A DNA stretch of 64,000 nt, from contig NZ_CP058348.1 of NCBI RefSeq assembly GCF_013752535.1, positions 3,534,001 through 3,598,000 of the forward strand, read 5' to 3'. Source of the stretch: Bdellovibrio sp. KM01 (GTDB taxonomy: Bacteria; Bdellovibrionota; Bdellovibrionia; Bdellovibrionales; Bdellovibrionaceae). This document shows, piece after piece, positions 35,246 to 43,185 of the stretch. Both the position numbers and the translations under genes were made by a program. The notes under the pieces were generated by a model that did not search any database, was not told where the DNA came from, and saw only the letters and a list, made by a program, of their open reading frames with translations. How positions within the stretch are numbered: the stretch's first letter is position 1; every line of letters begins with the position of its first letter.

Positions 35246-37068
35246 GCTTTTTCCTCACACTCTTTCCAGAAAACTCGCTGTAGCTGAGCCTGGGCAATAA
35301 ACATCTTCAAACCGGATTCATAGTTGGCGCCACACAACTGCGCGTACTCTCTGCCCACTGAATCTTCTTTGTAATTCAAATCAAAAACCATGGCTGGCTT
35401 CCATTCCGCTGGGGGCATATAAGTCTCGTCCACTCGCGGTGCCGCCCATACAATGACTTTAGGAACAAAGTCAGCTGAAGCTTTAGAACCATCACGGGGC
35501 TCACCCGTGCGAGCAGAATAATAAGAGGCATGAGGCAGAACTTTTTCAATCATCGGCAATGTGCCACCGCCGCCCCAGACGACAATCTCTTTTTGCAAAG
35601 GCGCGAGCATGCCCACACCTTCGATCAACTCGACAAAGCCAGCTTCATCCGTTGATGCTCCCTGCCACTTCCCTTGTTTTTTATTATAATACAACGTGTT
35701 CACAGCGCTAAGGGTTGAATGCTGACACCATTTCGCTGCGGGCTCTTTGTGCGGAGCTGTGACGGCAGCATATTGCAGCCCCATTTCCTGCAATACGGGC
35801 ATCGCCTGATCCCACTCATCACGGGCAATGCGAATTGCAAAAACCGGAATATTTCTTTCAAAGAAAAAATCAGAATGTTCAACCGGAGTAAAACTGTGGA
35901 CCACCGGATCACCCAGGACCGCCGCAAAATTCGCTGGTTTTGCAGATGTCATCATCCACTGAAACAAGCTGGGTTGATCGCCGGCACTGCCTTCGCCTTC
36001 ACGCCAAAAGTTAATCAGTTGTTGGCCTTTTTGGCGAAGTCGGTACCACGTCCAACGACCGTCCGTTGAGCGCGGAATAAAGCTGCGTGCTTCATCCTGT
36101 TCTTGTTGCCAGTGATGTAAGCGTGACAGATCTTTGAAACTTTCAATCAGTGGAGCAAATTTTAAATGCGCAACTTCCGATTCCAATTTCTGCAAATCCA
36201 GATAATGCGCGCTCTCATGGGCCGACAGAATGATTTTTTCTTTCGGGAGATTTTCTAAGACATCAGTCGGTGCGCCCAGCTCCAGGGGCCAATCAATCCA
36301 AGTCGCTTTATTCAAAATGAACTGGGCATTATCAGATTTCCACCAACCGGCGCGGTCTTTGGCAGCACGGAATGAAAAGATAAATTTATCCTGAGGAAAC
36401 TCACCGATGAAGTGCAGGATGTTTTCCTCACTTAGAAAATCATCCCGCAGTTCAAAGTACTCAACGCCACGACCCGCATAACGTTCTTTGAACATAGGCA
36501 GGCGATGGGGTTTTTCAAAAATGGACGCAAGAACCGTCACTCCCCCGCCGATGTTTTGTAATTGATGAGAAAGAATTCGACGTTCCAGATTTAAAACCTG
36601 GTGATGATGTTCAAATACGCCTTCTGGCATTAAGTACACTTCGTCGGCCACCGCTTGATAGCGAACTTCACGGGGACTTGCTCGTTTGATGAATTCCTGT
36701 AACGGAGTCATGTCGGGATTCAAACGCGGACGATTTAAAAAGATGCGCCCATCCAAATCTGTTTGCCTTTTGACCCACAGTACATGCAGGTCATTGGGAA
36801 TGATGCTGACATCGAAACCCGCTCCTAAAACCAGAAAGATGTCTTTATAAGGTTTTTGCAAAACCTCCAGGAACATCTGTCTTTCCATTTCACGGAAATA
36901 GGCCTCCCCATGCTCCATGAAAAGTTCTCGGATAGTTTTACCGATGCGTTTTTCGATCTCATCATCCAGATCCAAGTAAGCGACATTCGGATTTTGCATG
37001 GTTAAGCTCATGCGCTTGATCAATTCTGTTTTGCCGGTGCCACGATGTCCGATGATTAATGTAATCAT
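35242..37068 (-). CDS. aroKDE: Trifunctional shikimate kinase - 3-dehydroquinate dehydratase (type I) - shikimate dehydrogenase
   Basis: A 608-residue fusion. Shikimate kinase (about 1-165) has the P-loop GHRGTGKT (7-14), DLDDEIEKRIGKTI and RPRL. The middle part (about 172-375) fits type I dehydroquinase: Glu206 in FELRDD, Arg234 in SFRAAK, Glu263 in PLELG, candidate catalytic His284 in LSAHE and Schiff-base Lys303 in HLKFAP, and GDQPSLF. It is compact, with shorter spacings than usual. Shikimate dehydrogenase (about 380-608) has GDPVVHSFTPVEHS, VTAPHK (Lys441), AVNTLY, STDEAG (Asp474) and GLKMFIAQAQLQ. The domain order equals the C-terminal three domains of fungal AROM. Start and stop overlap aroA and aroC by 4 bases each. 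The symbol aroKDE is descriptive. Confidence 0.92.
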   Translation of the reverse strand: MITLIIGHRGTGKTELIKRMSLTMQNPNVAYLDLDDEIEKRIGKTIRELFMEHGEAYFREMERQMFLEVLQKPYKDIFLVLGAGFDVSIIPNDLHVLWVKRQTDLDGRIFLNRPRLNPDMTPLQEFIKRASPREVRYQAVADEVYLMPEGVFEHHHQVLNLERRILSHQLQNIGGGVTVLASIFEKPHRLPMFKERYAGRGVEYFELRDDFLSEENILHFIGEFPQDKFIFSFRAAKDRAGWWKSDNAQFILNKATWIDWPLELGAPTDVLENLPKEKIILSAHESAHYLDLQKLESEVAHLKFAPLIESFKDLSRLHHWQQEQDEARSFIPRSTDGRWTWYRLRQKGQQLINFWREGEGSAGDQPSLFQWMMTSAKPANFAAVLGDPVVHSFTPVEHSDFFFERNIPVFAIRIARDEWDQAMPVLQEMGLQYAAVTAPHKEPAAKWCQHSTLSAVNTLYYNKKQGKWQGASTDEAGFVELIEGVGMLAPLQKEIVVWGGGGTLPMIEKVLPHASYYSARTGEPRDGSKASADFVPKVIVWAAPRVDETYMPPAEWKPAMVFDLNYKEDSVGREYAQLCGANYESGLKMFIAQAQLQRVFWKECEEKA

Positions 37069-38243
37069 GGCTTAATCCCGATCATGTCCCAGAATTCCGG
37101 AAAACTTTTATTGATAGCTTCGGGATGTTGAATTTTTATTTCATGTCCCATCAACTTCATCAAGACCGCAGCCATCACCATGCGATGATCTTCGTCAGGA
37201 TTAAAGACGATGCCTTTTTTCAAAGTTTGGCTGGGATTCCCATGAATGACCATGCCATCCTCCAGGACTTCGTGTTGAATTCCCAAAAGATTGAAAAGAT
37301 CTGCCACCTTGGCGATACGATTGGATTCTTTCGCGACCAAGTGAGGTGCTCCATGCAATTTTGAAACGCCTTCTGCAAAACTGCAGACGACCGCTAGCAC
37401 CGGGAACAGGTCCGGGCATTGAAACAGATTCCATTCCACAGCACGCAAGTGCTTGGGTTTACTAATCGTCAGAGTTCTGCCGTCCAGCTGAACTCCGACG
37501 CCCATTTTTTTAAAGATATCGACGAAAACTTTATCGGGCTGCTCTGTCACTTCCGGAAAATTTTCAATGACTGACGTCCCAGCCAAGGCGCCTGCTGAAG
37601 CCATGGTAAACATCGAGCTCATGTCAGCTTCGACTTCGTAAGCCAGTTTTTCCAGACGTTGTTCTGCAGGAACCAAAAATCCTGTGGGAGTTTGCTTGAT
37701 GCGCAAACCCATTTTTTTAAGCATTTCCAGTGTCAGCAGAAAATAGCTTTCAGAAACTTTGCTGCCGACCAATTCAAAATCCAGATCAAAACTTAAAAGC
37801 CAGGAATTAAGAATCAAGGCAGAGGCGTATTGGGAAGACTCGGTCGTGTCGACTTTAATCGGCACGCCTCTGAACTTCTTCCAGCCTTCACTGACGATAT
37901 GCATTTCATTTTTTTTGATTTGCGCCTGAACTCCCAGCTGACGAAGAAGATCAATCAAACCTTTTTGAGGACGGGACATCAAACGCGGGCTGCCTTTCAG
38001 AACATGCACGCCACGAATGCGCGAGGCTCTTAAGGCCATAAAACGAAACGTGGTTCCACCCTCTCCACAATCAATGCGACTGCTTGCTTTCAGCCCCTTA
38101 AGGCCTTCTCGCATAAAGCGCACATCATCACATCCCGCAAAACCGTGCAGATCCAAAACTGGAAAATAGCTTTGGACAATCAATGCACGATTGAAAACAG
38201 ATTTGGATCCCGGGATGCTTCCTTGAAAGTGGAACTTAGCCAT
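37065..38243 (-). CDS. aroA: 3-phosphoshikimate 1-carboxyvinyltransferase (EPSP synthase)
   Basis: Adds enolpyruvyl from PEP to shikimate-3-phosphate. The 392-residue protein is short and divergent (typical 427) but has the key motifs: PGSKSVFNRALI at the N-terminus with the PEP-binding Lys, CGEGGTTFRFMALRAS, LKGSPRLMSRPQKGLIDLLRQLG, the shikimate-binding TTESSQYASALIL, and late KESNRIAKV and NPDEDHRMVMA. It overlaps aroB by 8 bases and aroKDE by 4, so the block is strongly coupled. Position between aroB and the kinase domain is the AROM order. Confidence 0.94.
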   Translation of the reverse strand: MAKFHFQGSIPGSKSVFNRALIVQSYFPVLDLHGFAGCDDVRFMREGLKGLKASSRIDCGEGGTTFRFMALRASRIRGVHVLKGSPRLMSRPQKGLIDLLRQLGVQAQIKKNEMHIVSEGWKKFRGVPIKVDTTESSQYASALILNSWLLSFDLDFELVGSKVSESYFLLTLEMLKKMGLRIKQTPTGFLVPAEQRLEKLAYEVEADMSSMFTMASAGALAGTSVIENFPEVTEQPDKVFVDIFKKMGVGVQLDGRTLTISKPKHLRAVEWNLFQCPDLFPVLAVVCSFAEGVSKLHGAPHLVAKESNRIAKVADLFNLLGIQHEVLEDGMVIHGNPSQTLKKGIVFNPDEDHRMVMAAVLMKLMGHEIKIQHPEAINKSFPEFWDMIGIKP

Positions 38244-39291
38244 GAAGCTCCTCTTCGCGCTGGCGACAGATCTCGATTAAAAGATCATCGACACTGACTT
38301 CTTGGATAACGGTCTTGCCAGGTTTTTGTAAGAACACAAAACGCAACGTGGCCGCTTTGGTTTTCTTTTTATCATTTAAAAGCAAACGACGATATTCTTT
38401 AAGGTCATTGCTTTTAATGGAAATCATATCATCACGCAGTGGTGATAACAGGAATCCCATAATCGGCTCTGAATAAATTTTCTCAGCCTCTGCGGGTTTC
38501 ATGATTTTCTTTTGCACACTAAAGCGCACGGCAAAATCCAAACCATAGTTAATAGCGATTCCATGAGGCAATTCGTAATAGCTTTCCAAAACGTGGCCGA
38601 CAGTATGGCCCAGGTTCAGAACATGACGAACGCCTTTTTTCTCTTCAGGATCTTTGGCGACAACTTTGTATTTGGCTTTAACCGCCGACTCCAGATGCTT
38701 CCACAGAACTTTGGAATTCACCTGGCGTTCTTTGGCTAAAGAGCTCCACAACTTTCCACCCTCGATCAGAGCGATCTTTACCAGCTCTCCGAACCCCTCA
38801 TAGGCACGGGCTTCGGGTTGCGACATCAGCACCGAGCGAACCATCAAGATTTGCTCTGCAGGATAAAATGTGCCGATTTGATTTTTCGCGCCACCAACAT
38901 TCAGCGCTGTTTTTCCTCCGTGTGCGGAATCAATCGCCGCTAACCACGTTGAAGGAATATGGATCAAGCGCACGCCGCGCTTTAAAATACTTGCAACAAA
39001 CCCACCAAAATCACCCAGGCTGCCACCACCCACCACAACGATCGTGAGTTTTTTTACAGAAGTTTGTTCTGTTAATTTAGTAATTGCTTTGATGTGACGA
39101 GGGAATTGCTCGATATCTTTTAAATGCTCACCCGCTTTCACTGCATATCTTAGGGCGATTTGCTGGGACCATTTTTTAAAGACAGGAGATTTCTGCGCAA
39201 GGATCTGATCGTAAATCAGAAGAAGTTCCTCCCCCAGTTTTTTTACTGGAGGAAGTTCGTTCGAAAAGACTAGCGTGCTTTGAGATTTCAT
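38236..39291 (-). CDS. aroB: 3-dehydroquinate synthase
   Basis: NAD- and metal-dependent cyclisation of DAHP to 3-dehydroquinate. The 351 residues show GGGSLGDFGGFVASILKRGVRLIHIPSTWLAAIDSAHGGKTALN, a classic AroB pattern in two halves, plus KNQIGTFYPAEQIL, GFGELVKIALI and HVLNLGHTVGHVLE with the metal-binding His residues. The ATG at 39291 was chosen; a TTG lies one codon upstream. It begins 6 bases after an exported coiled-coil protein gene, and overlaps aroA by 8 bases. First enzyme of the operon. Confidence 0.95.
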   Translation of the reverse strand: MKSQSTLVFSNELPPVKKLGEELLLIYDQILAQKSPVFKKWSQQIALRYAVKAGEHLKDIEQFPRHIKAITKLTEQTSVKKLTIVVVGGGSLGDFGGFVASILKRGVRLIHIPSTWLAAIDSAHGGKTALNVGGAKNQIGTFYPAEQILMVRSVLMSQPEARAYEGFGELVKIALIEGGKLWSSLAKERQVNSKVLWKHLESAVKAKYKVVAKDPEEKKGVRHVLNLGHTVGHVLESYYELPHGIAINYGLDFAVRFSVQKKIMKPAEAEKIYSEPIMGFLLSPLRDDMISIKSNDLKEYRRLLLNDKKKTKAATLRFVFLQKPGKTVIQEVSVDDLLIEICRQREEELHG

Positions 39292-39297
39292 CAATGC

Positions 39298-39714
39298 TTA
39301 CTTTTGCTCTGCGTATTCAGATTTAGCTTTTGCGTAAGAATCAGAAATTGAATCCCAAGCTTTGCTCATGCCATCTTTCATATGGCTCCAAGCCTTGCCC
39401 GAGCTCTTTTTAAGTTTGGAAAGATCTTGCGACATGCTTTCTTGTTTTTTCTCAAGAGCAGCAATTTGATCATTCATTTCTTTTTTAGCTTCGCCAGTTT
39501 TATCCGCAGCGGCTTTTTTAAGTTCTGCAGTTTCCTTTTTCATTTCAGCAAGTTTCGCTTCCATCTCTTTTTGGAAAGCGTCTTTTTGTTCTTTGGAGTA
39601 GTTGGCTGCCGAAGTAGCGGCGTCAGAGGTTTTTTGTTTAACTTCCTCTGCAGTAGTTGCAAATGCGGGTTGAAATGCAGAAAGGGCGATCAAAAGTGCG
39701 AATACAGATTTCAT
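39298..39714 (-). CDS. Exported coiled-coil protein
   Basis: A 138-residue protein with signal peptide MKSVFALLIALSAFQPAFA. The mature part is Lys/Glu/Ala-rich and almost wholly helical, with heptad-like stretches (KEMEAKLAEMKKETAELKKAAA, IAALEKKQESMSQDLSKLKK) and no cysteine. This looks like a periplasmic coiled-coil protein, perhaps envelope-stabilising. It is followed 6 bases later by aroB, so it is probably co-transcribed with an unrelated biosynthetic operon. Its Shine-Dalgarno sequence lies inside a perfect hairpin (see separate entry), which may limit its translation. No family recognised. Confidence 0.85.
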   Translation of the reverse strand: MKSVFALLIALSAFQPAFATTAEEVKQKTSDAATSAANYSKEQKDAFQKEMEAKLAEMKKETAELKKAAADKTGEAKKEMNDQIAALEKKQESMSQDLSKLKKSSGKAWSHMKDGMSKAWDSISDSYAKAKSEYAEQK

Positions 39715-39718
39715 ATAT

Positions 39719-39741
39719 GGTCTCCTTAATTCAAGGAGACC
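39719..39741 (-). promoter_or_regulatory. Hairpin that buries the ribosome binding site of the coiled-coil gene
   Basis: On the minus strand GGTCTCCTT, a 5-base loop and AAGGAGACC form a perfect 9-bp stem. The AAGGAG at 39727-39722 is the ideal Shine-Dalgarno, 7 bases before the ATG at 39714, and it is fully paired. No T run follows, so it is unlike a terminator for ung upstream. Confidence 0.7.
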
Positions 39742-39753
39742 AGTTTACATGCC

Positions 39754-40362
39754 CTATAGGCTCCAGTCCACAGGCTCTTTACCCTTGGACTTTAGATACT
39801 CATTCGCTTTTGAGAATGGCTTTGTTCCGAAAAAGCCGCGATGTGCCGACAGCGGCGACGGATGAACAGATTCAATAACGAAGTGCTTTTTACGGTCAAC
39901 GAAGGCCGCCTTCTTCTGGGCATAGGCGCCCCACAAGATAAAAACAATGTTTTCTTTTTCTTCATTAAGAACATGGATGATCTTATCCGTGAATTCTTCC
40001 CAGCCTTTACCTGAATGCGCAGCTGCCTTCCCGTCTTCCACCGTCAAGACGGCATTGAGTAAAAGCACTCCATTTTCTGCCCACTTGGTCAACGAACCGC
40101 TTTTAGGAATCTCCACTCCCATGTCGGCCTTCAGTTCCTTAAAAATATTCAGCAATGACGGCGGGAAACGCACTCCATCACGCACTGAGAAACACAAACC
40201 ATGCGCTTGACCGGGACCGTGATAGGGATCTTGGCCGACGATGACCACTTTCACCTTATCAAGCGGTGTCAAATTCAGCGCCGCAAAGTATTCATCGCCT
40301 TGCGGATAGATAGTTTTTCCTGCTTTGGACTCTTTTTGCAAAAATGCTGTCAGACTTTTCAT
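39754..40362 (-). CDS. ung: Uracil-DNA glycosylase, family 1 (start uncertain)
   Basis: Removes uracil from DNA. Motifs: VVIVGQDPYHGPGQAHGLCFSV with the catalytic Asp, PPSLLNIFKEL, WAENGVLLLNAVLTV, and the late ESVHPSPLSAHRGFFG with the catalytic His. The first ATG in frame is 40362, giving 202 residues. Yet the frame stays open upstream to a stop at 40486-40488. Codons just upstream read I-E-L-H-P-S-W-K-A-K-L-A-S-E-F-E-K, which fits the normal N-terminus of this family. No ATG, GTG or TTG exists in that stretch, so a rare start (ATA at 40419, ATC, or CTG) or an error must be considered. Apparently single gene. Confidence 0.94.
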   Translation of the reverse strand: MKSLTAFLQKESKAGKTIYPQGDEYFAALNLTPLDKVKVVIVGQDPYHGPGQAHGLCFSVRDGVRFPPSLLNIFKELKADMGVEIPKSGSLTKWAENGVLLLNAVLTVEDGKAAAHSGKGWEEFTDKIIHVLNEEKENIVFILWGAYAQKKAAFVDRKKHFVIESVHPSPLSAHRGFFGTKPFSKANEYLKSKGKEPVDWSL

Positions 40363-40608
40363 GGAGTCTTTTTCGAACTCTGATGCCAGTTTCGCTTTCC
40401 AGCTCGGGTGTAATTCTATTTTATGTTTGGTATTAGATAAATTTTCGATTTTGCCGCTCGTCTCAGAATGATACTCGTCAATAGTCTAGTTTCGCGATTC
40501 TAATTCAAACCTATTGGTTTTCAAATTATTTTTCATGCCGACGTTAACTTGACCAGACAAATCTAAGCCTCATTGTTAAACTAGTTATAAGGAAAAGGAG
40601 GCCCGCCT

Positions 40609-41010
40609 ATGACGAACCTTCCAAACCCCACTATTCAACTTATTGAGGATAATCCAGAAGTTAAGTCCTTTATCTATCAACAGATAGCGGAATTTGACGG
40701 CTTTGTTACTCCTGAAACTGTGGTCACCGTTGTGGCCAGAAATCCGAAAAAACTCGCGCTTCAGTATGAAACGGAAGGCAAGGAATTCAATCGTCGCGAT
40801 TTGAGCAAGCTCTATCGTATTGCGATTGTTCTATCGGATGGCGAAGCCAAGGTCGAAGCCGAAGGTGTGCATCAAGACATCTATCTTGCGATCAAACTGG
40901 CAAAAGACAATCTGATGTTGAAGCTGGTTGAGATTCAAGACTCTGTTGTGAGTCACCAAGATCGCTTGGTGGAGATCAATCACTATCTGCAACCACAGAC
41001 TCTGCACTAA
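40609..41010 (+). CDS. Ribosome hibernation factor-like protein (HPF/RaiA-related)
   Basis: A 133-residue cytoplasmic protein. The middle part reads ALQYETEGKEFNRRDLSKLYRIAIVLSDGEAKVEAEGVHQDIYLAIKLAKDNLMLKLVEIQDSV. The alternation of strand, helix and the AEG...DIYLAIKLAKDNLMLKL pattern resembles the sigma-54 modulation/ribosome-associated family (HPF, YfiA), in which a small beta-alpha-beta domain binds the 30S subunit. I am moderately sure; it could be a different small double-stranded RNA-binding-like fold. An AAGGAGG-type site lies about 8 bases before the ATG. It converges with the desaturase gene 3 bases further on. Confidence 0.65.
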   Translation: MTNLPNPTIQLIEDNPEVKSFIYQQIAEFDGFVTPETVVTVVARNPKKLALQYETEGKEFNRRDLSKLYRIAIVLSDGEAKVEAEGVHQDIYLAIKLAKDNLMLKLVEIQDSVVSHQDRLVEINHYLQPQTLH

Positions 41011-41013
41011 ACT

Positions 41014-41928
41014 TTAATCGACTCTCTTCAAGCTGATTGGAGGGAGTCTTCCTTTAAGATAGCGGAAGGGATGAGCCATAAGTCCCGGGATGTCTTTAGG
41101 GATATTCTCACCTTCAACTCCGACGGCGCCGACATGCTGACCTTGCGGGTTGTACCACGTCTTAAAAACCACATCCCATAGCGATAAAACTTTTCCGAAA
41201 TTCTTTGCAGAAATCTCTGGCGTGACCGAGTGATGCCAGCGATGCAGTTGAGCCGTATTAAAGATTTTATTAAGCGGTCCCATTTCAAAATCGACATTCG
41301 CATGTTCCAGCAATCCCGTCACAGCATTGACCAGTAAAAATAATGCGATCAACTCTTGGGGCACCCCCAACAGGAAAAGCGGGAAAAAATAAAAGAGCCA
41401 GTTAAAAAACAAATCCACCGGGTGAAAAACACCTGCATTATCCCAATACACGCGCTCGACCACGTGATGAATGGAATGAAATTTCCAAAAGGCTGTCACC
41501 GTGTGACCAAGACGATGGGTCCAGTAAAAAAAGAATTCGCAGATCAAAAGCGCCGGCACCAGCTGCATAAGTAACGGCCACTCTTTGGGCCACAGCGTGT
41601 GAATATTGTCGTGGATAAATCCAGATGTAGAACTTAAAAAAGCAAACCCTAAAATGATCTCAACAATCTTTGAAAGTATCGGCAGGACGATGTTCGTCAA
41701 AGTAAAATTGTAAATGCGATCCCCGCGAGGAATATTCCATTCTGCACGGTAAGGCATCAATCGCTCTGTAACCGCAATAATCACAATTGCGCCAATAGAA
41801 ATCAGCGCTGTAAGCACGGCGAGCTTTTCACCCGGAAAGTTGTTCTTGAACAGAAAAAAGAGATAAACCGCAGCTGCTAAAAGAGCTGGATAGTAAACAC
41901 AGCGGATTGTTTGATGAAGGGCTTTCAT
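41014..41928 (-). CDS. Sterol desaturase / fatty acid hydroxylase family membrane protein
   Basis: Integral membrane di-iron oxygenase, 304 residues with about five hydrophobic segments (for example YYPALLAAAVYLFFLF, AVLTALISIGAIVIIAV, LFLLGVPQELIALFLLVNAV). The eight-histidine metal site is visible as FFYWTHRLGHTV, FHSIHHVVERV, and LEHANVDF with LHRWHHSV. In this family substrates are lipids such as sterols, ceramides or carotenoids; none can be assigned here. Membrane lipid hydroxylation is a plausible role for an organism with specialised envelope lipids, but this is inference. Convergent with the HPF-like gene. Confidence 0.9.
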   Translation of the reverse strand: MKALHQTIRCVYYPALLAAAVYLFFLFKNNFPGEKLAVLTALISIGAIVIIAVTERLMPYRAEWNIPRGDRIYNFTLTNIVLPILSKIVEIILGFAFLSSTSGFIHDNIHTLWPKEWPLLMQLVPALLICEFFFYWTHRLGHTVTAFWKFHSIHHVVERVYWDNAGVFHPVDLFFNWLFYFFPLFLLGVPQELIALFLLVNAVTGLLEHANVDFEMGPLNKIFNTAQLHRWHHSVTPEISAKNFGKVLSLWDVVFKTWYNPQGQHVGAVGVEGENIPKDIPGLMAHPFRYLKGRLPPISLKRVD

Positions 41929-42143
41929 ATTTCCTCTTTTTCCTTTTCATTATCCAAGCAAGAAGCAGACCCGAAAAGCCCCAGAGATAAGCAATAGGTA
42001 AGATCCTGGAAGGATGTAGTTCCAAGGACCGAAACTCGCGGGCTGACGTCAAAAAGTTCGACGTGCTAATCCCTTTTAAAGGCGTTTAGTTCTCCTCTGA
42101 GCACCTCTGTGCTGGCACGCCCCTGGCATTTGCTTTCCTCTAT

Positions 42144-43124
42144 ATGAAAACATCCGTTAAACGCCTGATTCAAATAGTTTCAATTTTCTTAGTTTGCCAG
42201 TCTGCGCTGGCATCTGAAACAGATAATTTCACAAGACGTAATCTTGAAGTTGACGCTCAGGAATGGCTCAACTTGCAGATGAACGAAGCGATTCAAAACG
42301 CGGTTCAAAAAGCGGATCCCAACGTGCCTTATTCAGTTCATAAAATTTTATTTAAATCTTTGGGCGGAGTGTTCTGGGCCAAAATTGAAAAGTGGTCTGA
42401 CAATCCTGTTTCCCCGGCGGAGCAAGTTCAATTCGAAGAATCTATATTCCGCGACGTCGGCCATTTCAAAGGGACTTCCAGTTTTATTCGTCGCCTGGTA
42501 AAATTCAAAAGCTATTACTCCCCCGGCATCTATCGCATGGGTGATACAGTCTTTGGAGCCGACAAGTTAGGTCACTTCCTGCAATTGGGTTATTCGATGT
42601 ATCTGGCTGACGGCCAAAAAAGAAAGCCGGAGTTCAAAGACGTAAGACCTCTGTTTGCAAGATTCGCGGATGTTATTTCTGGCGACGCGAAATTCAGAAA
42701 GCAATTGCAATCAAAAGGTTTAGATTTGGCTTACGAATACAGCCACTTTCAAGAAAACGGGGAATGGGGACTTAAAGGCCCGATGGCCCGCTCGTGGGCC
42801 GACATGGCTGCCAACGTAGAAGGATATAAATTCTGGTCAGAGCTGACTGGTGGCTCAGACCCCTATGTTAAAAAAGGGGCTGATGGTCGCTGGGTGCAGG
42901 TAAAGAAATTCGACTGGGGTCGCTATGTAACACCGGCCTGGGACGAAGCCGTGAATCACACAGACTATGATGAACGATTCCACGATCAAGTTGTAAAGCG
43001 CAGCAAAGAGGCGATGGAGAAATCAGGATATACTCTGCCAAGCATTCAAAGTATTTATGACAAATACGGCTTGGATACGAATCAAGTATTTAACAATCAG
43101 TGTTCAAAGATATTCGTGTTTTAA
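42144..43124 (+). CDS. Exported protein of unknown function
   Basis: A 326-residue protein with signal peptide MKTSVKRLIQIVSIFLVCQSALA (cleaved near residue 24). The mature part contains VFGADKLGHFLQLGYSMYLADG in its middle; a D-K-x-x-H-F motif of this type occurs in poorly described periplasmic families. It also has a WADMAANVEGYKFWSELTGG segment. Aromatic-rich and without repeat or membrane segment. No SD-like motif strong enough to confirm the ATG, but the signal peptide fixes it well. Followed by a terminator shared with the convergent M14 peptidase gene. Function not assigned. Confidence 0.85.
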   Translation: MKTSVKRLIQIVSIFLVCQSALASETDNFTRRNLEVDAQEWLNLQMNEAIQNAVQKADPNVPYSVHKILFKSLGGVFWAKIEKWSDNPVSPAEQVQFEESIFRDVGHFKGTSSFIRRLVKFKSYYSPGIYRMGDTVFGADKLGHFLQLGYSMYLADGQKRKPEFKDVRPLFARFADVISGDAKFRKQLQSKGLDLAYEYSHFQENGEWGLKGPMARSWADMAANVEGYKFWSELTGGSDPYVKKGADGRWVQVKKFDWGRYVTPAWDEAVNHTDYDERFHDQVVKRSKEAMEKSGYTLPSIQSIYDKYGLDTNQVFNNQCSKIFVF

Positions 43125-43142
43125 TTGAATCGATTTGGAAAT

Positions 43143-43170
43143 TAAAAAGGCTCCTGTTGGAGCCTTTTTT
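43143..43170. terminator. Bidirectional terminator between the unknown exported protein and the M14 peptidase
   Basis: Stem AAAAAGGCTCC (43144-43154), loop TGTT, stem GGAGCC (43159-43164), then six T; the A-run serves the minus strand. Confidence 0.93.
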
Positions 43171-43185
43171 CATGATTTCTTTCAA

